Assembly (NCBI GenBank): GCA_902729315.2
Contig: LR746272.1
Coordinates: 11,712,327-11,776,326 of the forward strand
Length of the DNA stretch: 64,000 nucleotides
Source of the DNA: Spirodela intermedia
Lineage: Eukaryota; Streptophyta; Magnoliopsida; Alismatales; Araceae
Direction: 5' to 3'
The translations under genes were made by a program, and so were the position numbers. Shown here in pieces: positions 52,061-63,832 of the stretch. Each line of letters opens with the position of its first letter. Position 1 is the stretch's first letter. Below the pieces are notes generated by a model. The model worked only from the letters and a program-made list of their open reading frames with translations. It was not told the origin of the DNA and searched no databases.

Positions 52061-55000
52061 TTATTGCTGCTGCTGAGCCTTCGTCTTCAGGGCTTCGATC
52101 ACGGCGGAGAAGTCCTGGTCGCTCAGGCCAAGGGACTTGGCCGCCTTGTACAGCTCGTTGGCCGCCGCCGCAACGGGCGTCGGCTGCGCCACCGCCTCCG
52201 CCAGGCTCAGCGCCAGCCGCAGGTCCTGACCACCGGTGAGAAACCAAGCCAACGCCTTTAGCCGCAATGAAACGAGCCCTCGACCTGCTAGTGCTGCTGC
52301 TCATATGGGGGGGGGGGAAGAACACGAGAAGCAGATCTCACCTTCTGCTGGTGCTTCAAGGGGAAAGCTGTCGGGTACGCCGATTGCACCATCGAGGGGC
52401 CTTTCATGGAGAACATCGGGGCACTTATGGCACCCTGGGAAACCACCTGCACCGCCCATCATTTCCACTTATAGTTCGTCTAGAAGAAAATAACCAATAA
52501 TAGTAATAAAAATAATGAAGCACGGACAGGTTATGGTGTGGATTGAGACCGACCTCGATTATGACATCTGGGTCCAGCCCGATCTTCTCCCCGAGTAGGA
52601 GCCCTTCGGAGAACGCGGCCATCATGCTGAGATCATGGAGAAACAAAGATGAAGGGTTGCTCTTCGGATCATTCGGCGTGGACTTCTGGGTCGGAGGGAG
52701 TTGACCCCTCACCTTCCCATGATCATATTCACCACGAGTTTCATCGACGCGCCGTTCCCGACCTCCCCCAGGTAGAACTTCGACTGCACTTTGACATCAG
52801 AAACCCATGCAAATGGGGGCAATCAAAGAAGGAAACATCACGAAGCAATCAAGGGGGCCCTCGGGGGATGGGCTATTTATGGAAAGAAAAATAACCTTCC
52901 CCATGACGTCCAACAGCGGCCCAACTGTTTCATACAGTGAGGCATCCCCTGCAATACGAAAGCAGACCTTACAGCCATTGCAGGGAGGAATAAGAAAGCT
53001 AAAGCCCACTTTAGTAGCTGACCTGCTGCAAGGAAGATAAGCTGCCCATCTTCTGCAGGCTTCTTTGAGCCTGAAACAGGAGCCTGAAGAAAGGTTTCAG
53101 ACATAATTGAGAATATTATTCTAGTTGAACGCGAAAAGGCTGCAGACATTGAAGCACAAATGTCGCGACTCACCTCTAAGAACAGAGCGCCTTTATCTTT
53201 GATATGTTTACTAATTAGCTTAGAAGTAGCTGCGTCAACTGTAGAAGCATCTACATACCTAGAAAGAACCATTTAAAGAAAAGTCAATCCATGCAGATGG
53301 CGTCAGTTCAACTGAACGCGAATTGAATGAACATCCCTTTGTGTTGTGGCACCCAGGTGACAGGCGAGATAAATACCCTTTTCCAGGAGCCATGCCTCTT
53401 GCAGCTCCATTCTCCCCACAAGCAACATCTACCTAGATGAAACAAAGGAGAGATGATGCAATTTCGGCCAACTCAATGAACCAGTTAACGAAATACTGTC
53501 GATGCCCAGGGTCTAATACTCACTGCACTCTGGGGATCAGCAAGCATGGCGAATGTCACATCACAAGACGCTGCCACTTCTGCTGGGGAAGGCTCATATC
53601 TGCAGAAATCATTGCGTCATCTTCAATTAAAACCAGGATGGAATAACGTTAGGCCCACCTACAACTCTGTGCATGAAAAGAAACGAGTAAGATTTAGACT
53701 ATCAAACCGAAAATTATCTACGAAAGCCCTCGCCTTTGCCTGTATAAATTCATTTCAAAGTACAATCGGAACTGACTGAGAAACTTGAAGCACTTAAGGA
53801 AATGTAGCTTCCGACGAAATCTAGCAAGATCTAGCTGGACGAGTCACTACTCATGCCGGTTGTTCTTGCCACAGGAGAAACGAGGTGAGAAATATGCTGA
53901 TATCTTTATCAACATCGTTTAAGTGATAGAAAGGCTAGGTGGTGTTTAATATACGGTAACTGAAACCTCTTCCTCCATAGGTCACAGCAGTAACATATTA
54001 TGACATCAGGTCGAGTAAAACCCTCTTTTGAAAATCAGTTCCTTCATTGAGAACGGAGGGGGAGATGACCGAATGGAAAGCACAACATCGCATAATTTAG
54101 ATGCAAGAATTTTGATAGCTAGTTCCAAGTATAAAGGAAAGGTAGGACGAAATGAGGCAACTGCAAGAGGGCGTTGCAGCCCTCACAACAAGCTAACAAG
54201 ATGTTCATAAATAAGGTTCAGGAAAACAATCAGCAACCGAAATTGGAATCAAACGATTCTTAAAATCAACATGGTATGATCTATGCTCACACCCACTTCA
54301 CCACAATGTCGAACAGGAAAAATAAATCCTACGCATGGCATCTATTAAGATCAGTCATGTGCACATGAAAAATAAAGGGGAAAAACCAAGAAATTCTAAA
54401 GACAGATGCCAGACTGTCGAACAGATGAAAAAATTCAATAAATGAAAACAAAGAGTACAAATTCAGGTATATTTCATATAACTAAGGCTCTCAGCTCAAA
54501 ACCGGAATTCATGATTAAAAAAATAAAATTTAGAAATAGATTGCAAACTAGATGAACGTGGGACGCAAAATATCGCATAATTCATAGAAAAATAGACGAC
54601 TAAACAAACATGAGATTCAGACAAGAACGACCAGGATTAGCCGAGGATAAGGAGAACGCATACCTCGCCCCCAACTCCAAAATGTGATGACACTTGCTCT
54701 TCGTCCTATTCCAAATAGTAACATTATATCTGCAAAACATGAATTGAGTAAATTCCAGAAAATGTGCATACATCTTCTGAGTAGAAAACGAAGACGTTTC
54801 ACAGTTGTCTTCGAGTTCAATCGGATAGAGCACTAGCGGAAGTATTTTCTAAACCCGTCGCCCATGTAGTTGAAAAGATGATTTGTGACAGGACGTTAAT
54901 TTGTCACGTAGAACAAATGTTGATGGACTTTAAGCTAAAATATAACAAAGGCGAGCTAAAATAATCGTCACAAGCAATATTCTGTTTGATAGTTGATCAC

Positions 55001-55641
55001 ATACCCAGCTTTTAAAAGGTTTTGCGCCATTGGAGAGCCCATGATCCCGAGTCCCAGAAAACCAACGGTTAACGTTGCAGAAGATTCATCTGCTCCCACT
55101 TTAGATATCATGTCAGCGCGGCTAAAGAGAAAAGAACTTAATGCTACATGAGAAGAAGAAACCAGCTGACGGACTACACAGGCCTCTCTTTCTACTTCTC
55201 TCATCATGCGCATGGACACACCCAACGGGAACCGGATTGAAACGAAACGAGAAGTGGAGAGCAAAAAAAACTCGGATTACAGTTTTTTCATATCCTTCCG
55301 ACGACATGAAGGATTCGATGGGAGAGAGACACACACACTCGATGACAATCTTCTTCATAGAGGAATCGGTTCGTTACCTTGCCCCTTCCCGGCATTTCGG
55401 TCTCATTGAAGGACCAATCGCCTCCGCCCCCCATCAAATTACTGTATGAATCGACTAATGCAGCGATGAGGTGGGCGTTGATGAACTCTGCCATACCTTT
55501 CTCTGTTGACACATTGAAGACCTGCTGCGAACGGACCGTGGAGATTCTTGCGGAAGAGGAAGACGGCAAACGGAGCAAGAGCGACGCGCGTCCTAGTGTC
55601 GCCGCTGACCTGGGGCAGAAGCTGGAACAGAAGAGCGCCAT
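52061..55641 (-). CDS. GLYR2: Glyoxylate/succinic semialdehyde reductase, organellar GLYR2-like
   Basis: Twelve exons read leftwards: 55641-55497, 55098-55005, 54729-54664, 53599-53524, 53432-53377, 53258-53174, 53083-53023, 52948-52896, 52783-52713, 52626-52554, 52446-52342, 52225-52061; 1050 nt, 349 aa. Exon 1 is a Ser/Arg-rich transit peptide ([12 protein letters not shown]...). Then come the NADPH Rossmann motif [28 protein letters not shown], the substrate loop [14 protein letters not shown], and [12 protein letters not shown] with the catalytic Lys. The enzyme reduces glyoxylate and succinic semialdehyde with NADPH, detoxifying photorespiratory and GABA-shunt aldehydes; the isoform with a transit peptide is in plastid and/or mitochondrion. 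The C-terminus ends QQQQ. GGCCCA/TGGGCC motifs at 55831 and 55882 lie upstream. Confidence 0.95.
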
Positions 55642-56444
55642 CGCCGGCGGTTGCAGATCGACGACGACCCCCCCGAGAAGCGGAGCTGGCAAAGAGCCAG
55701 CAGATACCGTAGCTGGAGGGGCGGGAGATATGAGGAGCGACAAGATAGGCCATTGCACACCGTCCGATATAAATCGGACGCTTAAGATTCCCCTTTCCTC
55801 TGGACGGCGCAGGCCGGAATTCGTCCATAGTGGGCCGCTTTATCAACGTGTACTAGTTTCGTCGTCCTCTTCTTTCGGGCTGGCCCAATAATAGAGCGTC
55901 CAGTTCAGCCCACTTTCGAACCACCGAAAAAAGCCATCCTCCTCGAGTGAAAGCTCGTTTGGATTGCCGGAAAACCGAATTCCATGCACCATTACTATTC
56001 TAAAATAAATATTATTTTAATTTAATATTGACAAAGCGACGGAAAGGGAGCCGTCGTACTCTAGCCACGCGTCGGCCACCCGCCGTCGCCCCGCCGACTT
56101 TTTCCCCGCCCACAATTTGGTGTTCTTATAATGTGCTACCGGCCACGCTTAGCTGGTTTGGACTGATCAGGCGCCATTCTCACGTGGGAAGTCGGCGCCA
56201 CGTGAGGAAGAAACAGCAATGCTCCGGACAAACGGTTTCCGTCCATCGAGACCTCCGCCCCAAGTTAATCCGTACAGTGAGTTGGCATTTGGCTCGTTCA
56301 TTTCTAAATCTGTCGAGCTGGGCAAGTGGGCGCCGTCGTCCCAAAAGTCGCCGCTGAGAAAGTAAAAGAAAAGAGAACTGGGGGAGGGGGTTGAGAAGGA
56401 GCTGTCTTTCCCTACTCTCCGCCACCGACATCCCCCGCCTCCCT

Positions 56445-56475
<31 letters not shown>

Positions 56476-56755
56476 CTCGGCCACCCTCTCATCCTCACTC
56501 CACGGCAGGGGAACATTGGTAGAAAACTTTCAATTCAGATGGCCGGAAAAAGAGGTACACAGGGAAGATTGGGGTAGAGAGAGAGAAAAAAAATAGCAAA
56601 CAATGGAGCAAACCATGGATTTTCTGTAAGAAATTTACAAAACAATCTTCCTAGCATCTTCTAAGAGTTCGAAGCGTTTCCGACGATCAATCGACGACAT
56701 CCGAAGAAGACGGGAGAGAAGGAGAAACCCATTTTTTTTATCCTTTTTTGGATGT
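55642..56755. other. Intergenic region, reductase promoter and NHL 3' region
   Basis: No gene seen. Holds the site II motifs noted for the reductase, an AT-rich patch near 56000-56030 and a (GCC)n run at 56446-56474. Confidence 0.65.
56446..56474. repeat. (GCC)n trinucleotide repeat
   Basis: Nine to ten GCC units in the spacer 3' of the NHL gene; translations of it give polyalanine and are not believed. Confidence 0.88.
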
Positions 56756-57544
56756 CTAGAAGTACCATTTCCAGATCTTGAGCCTCAGCTTGACCTTGCA
56801 AGTCACGTCCGGCGAGGAGGCAGCGGAAGGGGTCTTCCCCTTGGGGACGGGCACGTCGGCGGCCGTGCAAGAGACTCGGATCCTCATCTTCTTCGTCTTC
56901 AAACTCCCCACTTTGACGCCAGCTCTGGTCTCCAGCAGTACCTGCATCGGCAGGCTAGTCTTCTTCCTCAGATCCGCCGCCGCCGCGGAGTCCAGCTTCT
57001 GGCTGGCGCTCGCCACCTCCGCCTTCAGCACCGTCGTGTTCTTCGCCTCGTGGACGAACGCCGGGAAGGACCCGTCCCCGATCGCCAAGTCGCCGGTGGT
57101 AGCGGAGATGGAGATGGGCTCGTAGAGGAAAACCAGCTTCTTGTTGGGGTTGCGGGCGGTCACCGACAGGTCCAGCCTGGAGCTGACCGCGTCGGCTGTG
57201 GTGACGTTGAACGTCGACAGTTTGAGAGAGGAGACCGAGAAGGAGGGACGTTGGGGGCGGTATATCACGTAGAAGATTCCTCCGGCGATGGCCGCGAGGA
57301 AGATTATGGCGAGGAGGATGAGGGTGACCCATATGCAGCAGCAGCAGCAGCAGCCGCGCCCCCCGCGGCGGCGCCGCGGCGGCGCAGCCTTAGGGGCCTG
57401 CGGGCGGTAGACGGGCCGCGTCGCCCCGTAGAGCTGGGCTTTGGTCGCCGGAAATGCCGCTCCGGCGCCGCCGCCGCCGGCGCTGCCGTTGGGCGCGCCG
57501 TTGGTGCTCACCGGCTTAGAGGGAGGATACGTCCTCTCCGCCAT
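56756..57544 (-). CDS. NDR1/HIN1-like (NHL) LEA_2 membrane protein
   Basis: Intronless, 262 aa. A proline/basic N-terminal tail (about residues 1-64) leads to a run of six Cys, then one transmembrane helix (WVTLILLAIIFLAAIAGGIFYVIY), the NHL signature YRPQRPSFSVSSLKLS, and an LEA_2-type beta domain with LDLSVTARNPNKKLVFLYE and the late Cys pair in VSCTAADVPV and DVTCKVKL. NHL proteins are plasma-membrane type II proteins involved in defence and abiotic stress. The Cys run is coded by a CAG-like triplet repeat on the opposite strand (57334-57353) and is a candidate for S-acylation. NHL6/NHL13-type is the best guess from the long Pro-rich tail. Confidence 0.92.
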   Translation of the reverse strand: MAERTYPPSKPVSTNGAPNGSAGGGGAGAAFPATKAQLYGATRPVYRPQAPKAAPPRRRRGGRGCCCCCCIWVTLILLAIIFLAAIAGGIFYVIYRPQRPSFSVSSLKLSTFNVTTADAVSSRLDLSVTARNPNKKLVFLYEPISISATTGDLAIGDGSFPAFVHEAKNTTVLKAEVASASQKLDSAAAADLRKKTSLPMQVLLETRAGVKVGSLKTKKMRIRVSCTAADVPVPKGKTPSAASSPDVTCKVKLRLKIWKWYF

Positions 57545-58893
57545 GGCCGTAACTCCTCCGTAGCCTAGTCGAACTCTGGATCAGACGGGCTACGGCGACG
57601 GAAGGGGACGGTATTAGAGGTAGCAGAGAGAAGGTAGCGGGTGAAGGGTCGGAGAGGAAGGAGAAAAGAAGCCTCCTTTGCCTCGTTCCCCCCCCCCTCG
57701 CGCCAGCTGATCGGATTTATTATGTTAATCATAAAACAAGGGGTTCCCGCCGCCGTCAACTCTGTTTTTTCCTGGCTGGAAGACGCTGACAATGGAAGCA
57801 TGGAACCCACTGGGCACCGACATGTTCTCCACCGCGTCGGAGCACCTCCGCACGGTCCCCCTCGCTAGCCCAGGCGAGCTGAGCGCCGCCGGCCAGAAAG
57901 AAGATCCCCCTTCCGATTACCGGCCACCGCGCGTGGAGGTTGTTAGCACGTCTACGCTAAGACCATGACGTATGAACCGCATGGGCGGAGAAAATACGAG
58001 GAACGGCCCTAATTTCGACACGTGGCCACGAGGGCGACGGCATATCTTGACTTCACGCTGTCCAGAGAGCTGACGTTGACCTTCCAATAGTCTGCGGGCA
58101 CTGACTCAAAGTGGACGAGTAATGGGCCGCCGTTCGCTATCCAGGTGCAGCACCACCGAGGGCCCATGTGTCCAGACGGATTCGTCCTCTGATGCGGAAG
58201 GCCGTGCTTTCTAGCGTACTGAACAGAGTCTCGTAGTAAAAACATTTATCAATTTTGACCCAGTAATGCCCGCAGCAGATGGGGCCAGCTGTCGGACAAA
58301 CAGCACGTTAACCACGTGATATATATATTCCCCACACGTGCGGAAATTATTCAACTAGGCTTTATCATTTTTCCCCTCATAAGGTAAGCCGTGGTCTTAT
58401 CCACCTGACGCCATGAGGGGCTAGGCCCATGCAAAGCTGGCATGACAACCCACGTGCAGATGGAGCCACTTGGGACGTGGATCTACGGCCACTGGATACA
58501 GTTGGCGGGTCGAACGTGGGTCCCAAATTATTTGGGTAAATTGGAGGGTTTGTCTGATGCATGGGGTCTAGCGGGCCGAACGGGCCTCGGAACCTGATCG
58601 ATATAGAATTTGTTAAAATTAGGGGAATTTTTCTAAAAAGTGAACATGATATTAAAAGGTCCCCGTCATCTACCACCGCCGGTTTGTCCGCTTGTGCCCA
58701 CGTGGGTTACCTTTCGGCACGTACCCCTCGAGCCCCGAAATAAAGATCCTCGTCATCGGCATTCATTTCTCCCCCACCCCACGCTCTGCCCCAATCCGCT
58801 CCCTGCCGGCGGCGCCGCCAGTCATCCTCGTCCGAGCGCCCCCCAGTCCCCGTGGCCGGCGAACAAGGAGGGAGGAGGAAGCCAGAGGCCGTC
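57545..58893. other. Divergent intergenic region between NHL and DUF4408 genes
   Basis: Shared head-to-head region of 1.35 kb without a supported gene. It carries four CACGTG G-boxes (listed separately) and several TTGAC W-box cores. Confidence 0.65.
58313..58704. promoter_or_regulatory. Four CACGTG G-boxes in a divergent promoter
   Basis: CACGTG at 58313-58318, 58335-58340, 58451-58456 and 58699-58704. G-box clusters are typical of ABA (ABRE) or light control. The last copy lies 190 bases before the DUF4408 start; the group is 770 bases or more from the NHL start. Confidence 0.5.
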
Positions 58894-59544
58894 ATGTTGG
58901 AGGACGCGGTGCCGTCGGTGTGGGCGGCGGTGAACGGCTGGTTCACTCCCTCAGTCCTTTTCGTGCTCCTCAACATCGTGATCGGCACCATCGCCGTCAC
59001 CTCCAAGGGAATCCGAGGTATGCATCCGCATCCTCGGAACGACGACGATCCCCTGCACCAGCACATTAGCGGTCCCGACCAGTTCCATTCGTCGCCATCC
59101 ATGTTGGAGCGCCTCAAGTCCTTTCGCGGCTTCTACCGCACCCAATCAGGCCAGATCCCCTTCGAGGCGGCTGTCGTCGAAGCTTCCCTCCGTGGATCCG
59201 AGGCCGATAAATCTTTAGAAAACCTAGACGATGCGTACGAGGCAGCAGTCGCTACCTCCTCCACGAAGGAGCACCCCGTCTCGAGGAGCCAGTCCGAGTC
59301 GACGCCGACTGTCAGGAAAATGGCCGCCAAGCTGATGAAGTCGGTGAGCGCCATGTCTGCGTTTCAGCTCGAGGAGAAGGTGGTGCCTCAACGGCCAGCG
59401 ACGCCAAAGCCTAGCCATCCACCGGAGGACGAGGAGGTGGATGCCAAGGCCGACGACTTCATCAACAGGTTCCGGCAACAACTGAATCTGCAGCGTCTAG
59501 AATCCATCATCAGGTACCGGGATATGCTCGGCCGAGGAAAATAG
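58894..59544 (+). CDS. DUF4408/DUF761 protein
   Basis: Intronless, 216 aa from the ATG giving MLEDAVPSVWAAVNGWFTP. The N-terminus is the DUF4408 domain with one membrane segment (SVLFVLLNIVIGTIAV). The middle is variable, with a Ser-rich SRSQSESTP stretch. The C-terminus has the DUF761 motif: DAKADDFINRFRQQLNLQRL followed by ESIIRYRDML. Proteins of this kind include the PAMP-induced protein A70 of Arabidopsis; the biochemical role is unknown. A longer start would need a GTG codon and is not favoured. Confidence 0.9.
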   Translation: MLEDAVPSVWAAVNGWFTPSVLFVLLNIVIGTIAVTSKGIRGMHPHPRNDDDPLHQHISGPDQFHSSPSMLERLKSFRGFYRTQSGQIPFEAAVVEASLRGSEADKSLENLDDAYEAAVATSSTKEHPVSRSQSESTPTVRKMAAKLMKSVSAMSAFQLEEKVVPQRPATPKPSHPPEDEEVDAKADDFINRFRQQLNLQRLESIIRYRDMLGRGK

Positions 59545-60751
59545 ATATTTCCAACCACATCTACCTCCATTTCGCCGCTATAATCGTCACTGCTGTATGG
59601 ATCTCATCGAGTTCTAGACGTTCATCGGCGATTTTATATAAATTTCCTCCGTCGATTTGGCTTTCGATTTCACTCAAGTGGAAATACCCGAAGACTAGGC
59701 AGCGAGGGACGGGGACGACGACCGCCCACTGTCGGTCTCTCATCTCGGCGACCGTCCACTGTCGCCGCTGCATCTGTTCAATCTGTGAGTGAGCGCCATT
59801 CTCCCCGATTCTAGTTTTCTCGGCTTCCGCCCTCGGTCTTCGGTTCGCGAAACAAATCGGGCGCTGCAGCTCGAGGAAGACGAGAGCACTTGCTACATTT
59901 TCCCTCTCTTCCTCGGCGCCCCCCCTCGCACCAGCTTTGGAGGTCTCTCTCCCGTTCGAATGAATGGACGACGACGCTCTTGGCTTGGTTCTCGCGTGAC
60001 TAATATTTTAGTTACGAGAGTTTCGAATCGTATCTTTCGACGAGGTCGGACAGTTCGGACGGTCCACATGAGACCTGCAGTCAGGGTCAAGCAGCACGTG
60101 CGGGAGATGAATGCGATGACTTCCCCCTCTCAAACTTTTTCATTGAAGTCTGTATTAACTAGTTGAAGTGTAGATTAACCCTTTGACTTTATATAGTGAG
60201 ATCATCGCCGGCTAAATAGACTGACACAATGCTCGCGCATCTTTTTTTAATTGGAAATACACCATTTTTCAATAATGTTTGGGAAATATTTCGCGGATTT
60301 AAGCTCATGGGGTAAATTTTGGGAGGATAAAAAAAAAAGGGTAGTTGCATCTTTGACCGAAAAGACCAAGACTTTGTTGATAATTCACCCAATTTACCGA
60401 ATAAATTAGCGAGTGAGAGAGAGAGAGAGAGAGAGAGAAGCATGGGCCTGGTCGATTGAGATACCGATAGTGACATCATCTTCATCCTCTCCGAGAGGGC
60501 AGTAGACGGGGGTCCATCTTGTCCGTATTGCACGGAGATCCTGCTGCGCACTGTCGGGACGGGATAAGATCTCACAGCCCCGACGAGCTGGCCAATTCCA
60601 CTATAATGGGTTAGAATAGTTGCAGGAACAGGGTCGCCGGTGTCGCTTCCTACATCCGTCACGACACTTGTCTAAAGCTATGCCTACTTCTCTCTCTCTC
60701 TCTCTAGAAGAAAGTCGTCTCTCCCCTCCACTCTTTAAATAGAGTATGAGC

Positions 60752-60778
<27 letters not shown>
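60752..60778. repeat. (GA)n microsatellite
   Basis: GA run of 27 bases in the gene-poor right end. Confidence 0.88.
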
Positions 60779-60782
<4 letters not shown>

Positions 60783-61410
60783 CACGCGAATATTCCGGAA
60801 CTTCCTCGCTTTTTGTGGGCAGTTTCCTAAGAGTAAGTAATACATTTCTCTGATAAAAAACAACGTTCTCCACTCTTGACTTGCTCATATCGACTACTAC
60901 AAGTAGAAAATGATTCTCTCTCTATGTAAAACCATCCCTTCTCGCTGGGCCTTTCGAACCTTAATAGGGATGGACGTTGACCGAGTATAATAGATACTCT
61001 TTTTTATTATTATTAATCCTAAGTTACTTTACCAATCATTTAAACCATAATACTTAGTAATGTACTCAGTGCATTTGTTAATAATGTAACAAGTTCCATA
61101 GAATCAGCTTCCAACTTATTTAACTAGTATTTGGAGCAAATATGATACATTATGTTGTAAGTCTTCTATTGTTCAGTTCATCTATATAATTTAAGTCAAC
61201 ATGGTCAAAATGACCATCACATTTGCTACATTAAATATTAACAATATGTCTATTATACCCTTCATGCAACACAATTTACTTAACTATAAATCTAGTGCTC
61301 TTTCCCTAGATTAGTCATATATTTGCTAAGGATGGCAACCACTTTAGAAATTTTGTGGTTCCAAGGGGAGACAGAGATTGAATCTTGTTTAAATGTGGGA
61401 GCGGGAAATC

Positions 61411-61415
61411 CCCAT

Positions 61416-61464
<49 letters not shown>
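61411..61464. repeat. CT-rich microsatellite
   Basis: CT run with two CCT interruptions over 54 bases. Confidence 0.88.
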
Positions 61465-61466
<2 letters not shown>

Positions 61467-61678
61467 ATGTGTGTCTTTGGAAATGCCTGGAATGAGGCTC
61501 GTATGGTTGTTGTGCTACCTGGGGAGATCATCTGGATCTCCCAATTGGGCCATTCGGCTCGTCAACTTAGTTAATGTGCATGATCGGCTACCTTAATTGG
61601 CCACCTCAATGAGTGGGCTAAGGAGGTCATCTAACACGTGATCTGTTTTCAATATTTCCTTATCAGTCAAATTCCTAG

Positions 61679-61915
61679 GTATATTGCCGTCATCATATTT
61701 TTCTGATCATTCTGATTCTTCTAACGATATTTCGTTACCTCAATGTCTATATTCTTAGAATTCTACTATCAATGCGAGTTCATTTGATTAAATCTGATAT
61801 TCTATTAGGTTCAAATATACTCATATTGACTTTGAAATGTCAAGTCAATGGAGAAGCCATGGATGAGAAAGTTGGAACCTTGTGTTGTAGTGATATGTCA
61901 TAAAATTCCCATGAT
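61679..61915. repeat. Direct repeat, copy 1
   Basis: Shares with copy 2 the ordered blocks GTATATTGCCGTCATCATAT, TTTTCTGATCATTCT, GATATTCTATTAGGTTCAAAT, AAGTCAATGGAGAAG, ATGAGAAAG and TAGTGATATGT. Copies differ by substitutions and small indels. No coding content seen. Confidence 0.85.
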
Positions 61916-63044
61916 AGAGAAATCATAACTTATGTACATTAGGAACCTAGTATGAATACTAGGGTTTGTCGATTAGGGCATTAAGTCTTTTCTTTCAAGT
62001 TTGTTTCAATGAAAAAATTTGTTAAGAAATATACTCATATTTTCTTAATTATGTGACATTATTTAAATTAGTTGTTATTTTTAGTGAATCCACATGCTAA
62101 AAAATTGTTCTGATGTGTGCCAATGCATAGAATATGATCAATTCATGTTTAGTTATTTGTATGCTCAATGGGAAGAAGTGCTCAGGGCGATCTGTTTGAA
62201 AGATTATAGCCGTGTGGGCGCCTATTGACATGAAGTCCATTTTCGAGTGCAGGCCCAATTAGAAGCCGAACCGGGCCCTCCACCCCCACCATCCTCGTGT
62301 CATTCAACCGTAAGAAAAGTTCTGATTTTTATATTTAGAACCCTTAATGTGGGTTTTTACTGGGTATTTCTGAAGTAATTAATGATTCGAATGAACCTGA
62401 TGCATAAGAAGGCAACTAATGTGATTTGATGGGTACAGTATTGGGCCTGTGGGATGGAGTTCGGAAGAAGGGCAAAGTCGTCATTCCCCCCCCACACATG
62501 TCTTATTTTTTTCTTTAAATTGATTAAAACTAACACTTTCAAACTTTAAATTCCTCACAATTAAGTACGACGATGACGGGACATTCCGACCGACTGGGGT
62601 CCACGCGGGGGCGACGACGTGTGCATGGCGGCTCTGTACTTCTACGTCCACGGGTCCAAATCAGACGACAGTAGCTTACCTTGTCATGGGCGCCGATTAA
62701 CCTGCCCCTTGACCTCTTCAAAAAAGCCTGGATCTGTTCTCCCCCGTCACCACCTTATGGCCCCATCACCCAGAGAGAGAGGAGAGAGGAGAGAGAGAGA
62801 GAGTAAGAGAGATGAAAACAAGGTAGGGTGACTGATAATCGGCAGACTTTTGCACCGACTGACTGCGGGTGGCGTTTGTAGTATCCTTTAGAATGTGCGT
62901 TCGATCGAGCGGGGAATTCATTCCCAGAATGGGGGACTGCCCTGCCGGAGAGCACATGGTGCCATTGGCGGAGCTCCACGCGGAGGCCACCGTCAGTCAG
63001 TCTGTTCATGTCTTAAGGCCGTTACTCTTGTGCTCCACCCTTCC

Positions 63045-63046
<2 letters not shown>

Positions 63047-63087
<41 letters not shown>
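63047..63087. repeat. (CT)n microsatellite
   Basis: CT run of about 40 bases. Confidence 0.9.
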
Positions 63088-63089
<2 letters not shown>

Positions 63090-63590
63090 GTTAATGAAAA
63101 AGGCCCTTCCCAACCACTGTGCCTGATCCTCAGAGAGTTCGGAGATTGCCCTCCATAGTGCGTGGTTCACTACAAATAGACCATCGCACCACCGTCTTCT
63201 CGGCACCTCATCCTCGCCTTCCTCTTCTCCGGCGAGACGACCTTACTTTTGGAGAACTCGTGTTTGTTCAAAAGTTGCAAGAGCAACAGAAGCGTCTACA
63301 GGTGGAGCACCATATCCATACTGAGAGAGCTAAATTGGTCCCACGATCAACCAACCATTGAGCACAACGAAATCCCCTAGTAGATTCCCTCCTCTACATT
63401 TTTGACATGTGATCATACCTAGTAGAGGGGGTAGATAGATTATTTAAGGCTCTCTCGTTGGTCTTCATTGACATCAAATCCTGTTTATAGTGTTTATGCA
63501 CTGGGAATGGCTCAATAACTTGGAAGCTCATATAAATCAGTTTATGAAAGACGAAGCTTTTTTTAACATTTTTTTATTGTAAAATCCTGT

Positions 63591-63832
63591 GTATATTGCC
63601 GTCATCATATTTTTCTGATCATTCTCATTCTTCTAATGATATTTTTACCTCGGTCTCTACATTTTTGGAATACTCCTTTTTAGGCAAGCACATTTGATTT
63701 AATTTGATATTCTATTAGGTTCAAATCTAAGCTTATTGACTTATAAATGCCAAGTCAATGGAGAAGACACTCATGAGAAAGCTGTAGAACTAGGTTGAAA
63801 ACTTGTGTTATAGTGATATGTTTTACGACTTC
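63591..63832. repeat. Direct repeat, copy 2
   Basis: Second copy, same orientation, starting 1.9 kb after copy 1 and carrying the same ordered blocks. The pair could be remnants of a dispersed element or worn terminal repeats; no primer-binding site or polypurine tract was recognised between them. Confidence 0.85.

Noticed and set aside
61679-63832. LTR retrotransposon defined by the direct repeats
   Set aside because: No gag/pol coding, primer-binding site, polypurine tract or TG...CA termini were seen, so only a repeat pair is reported.
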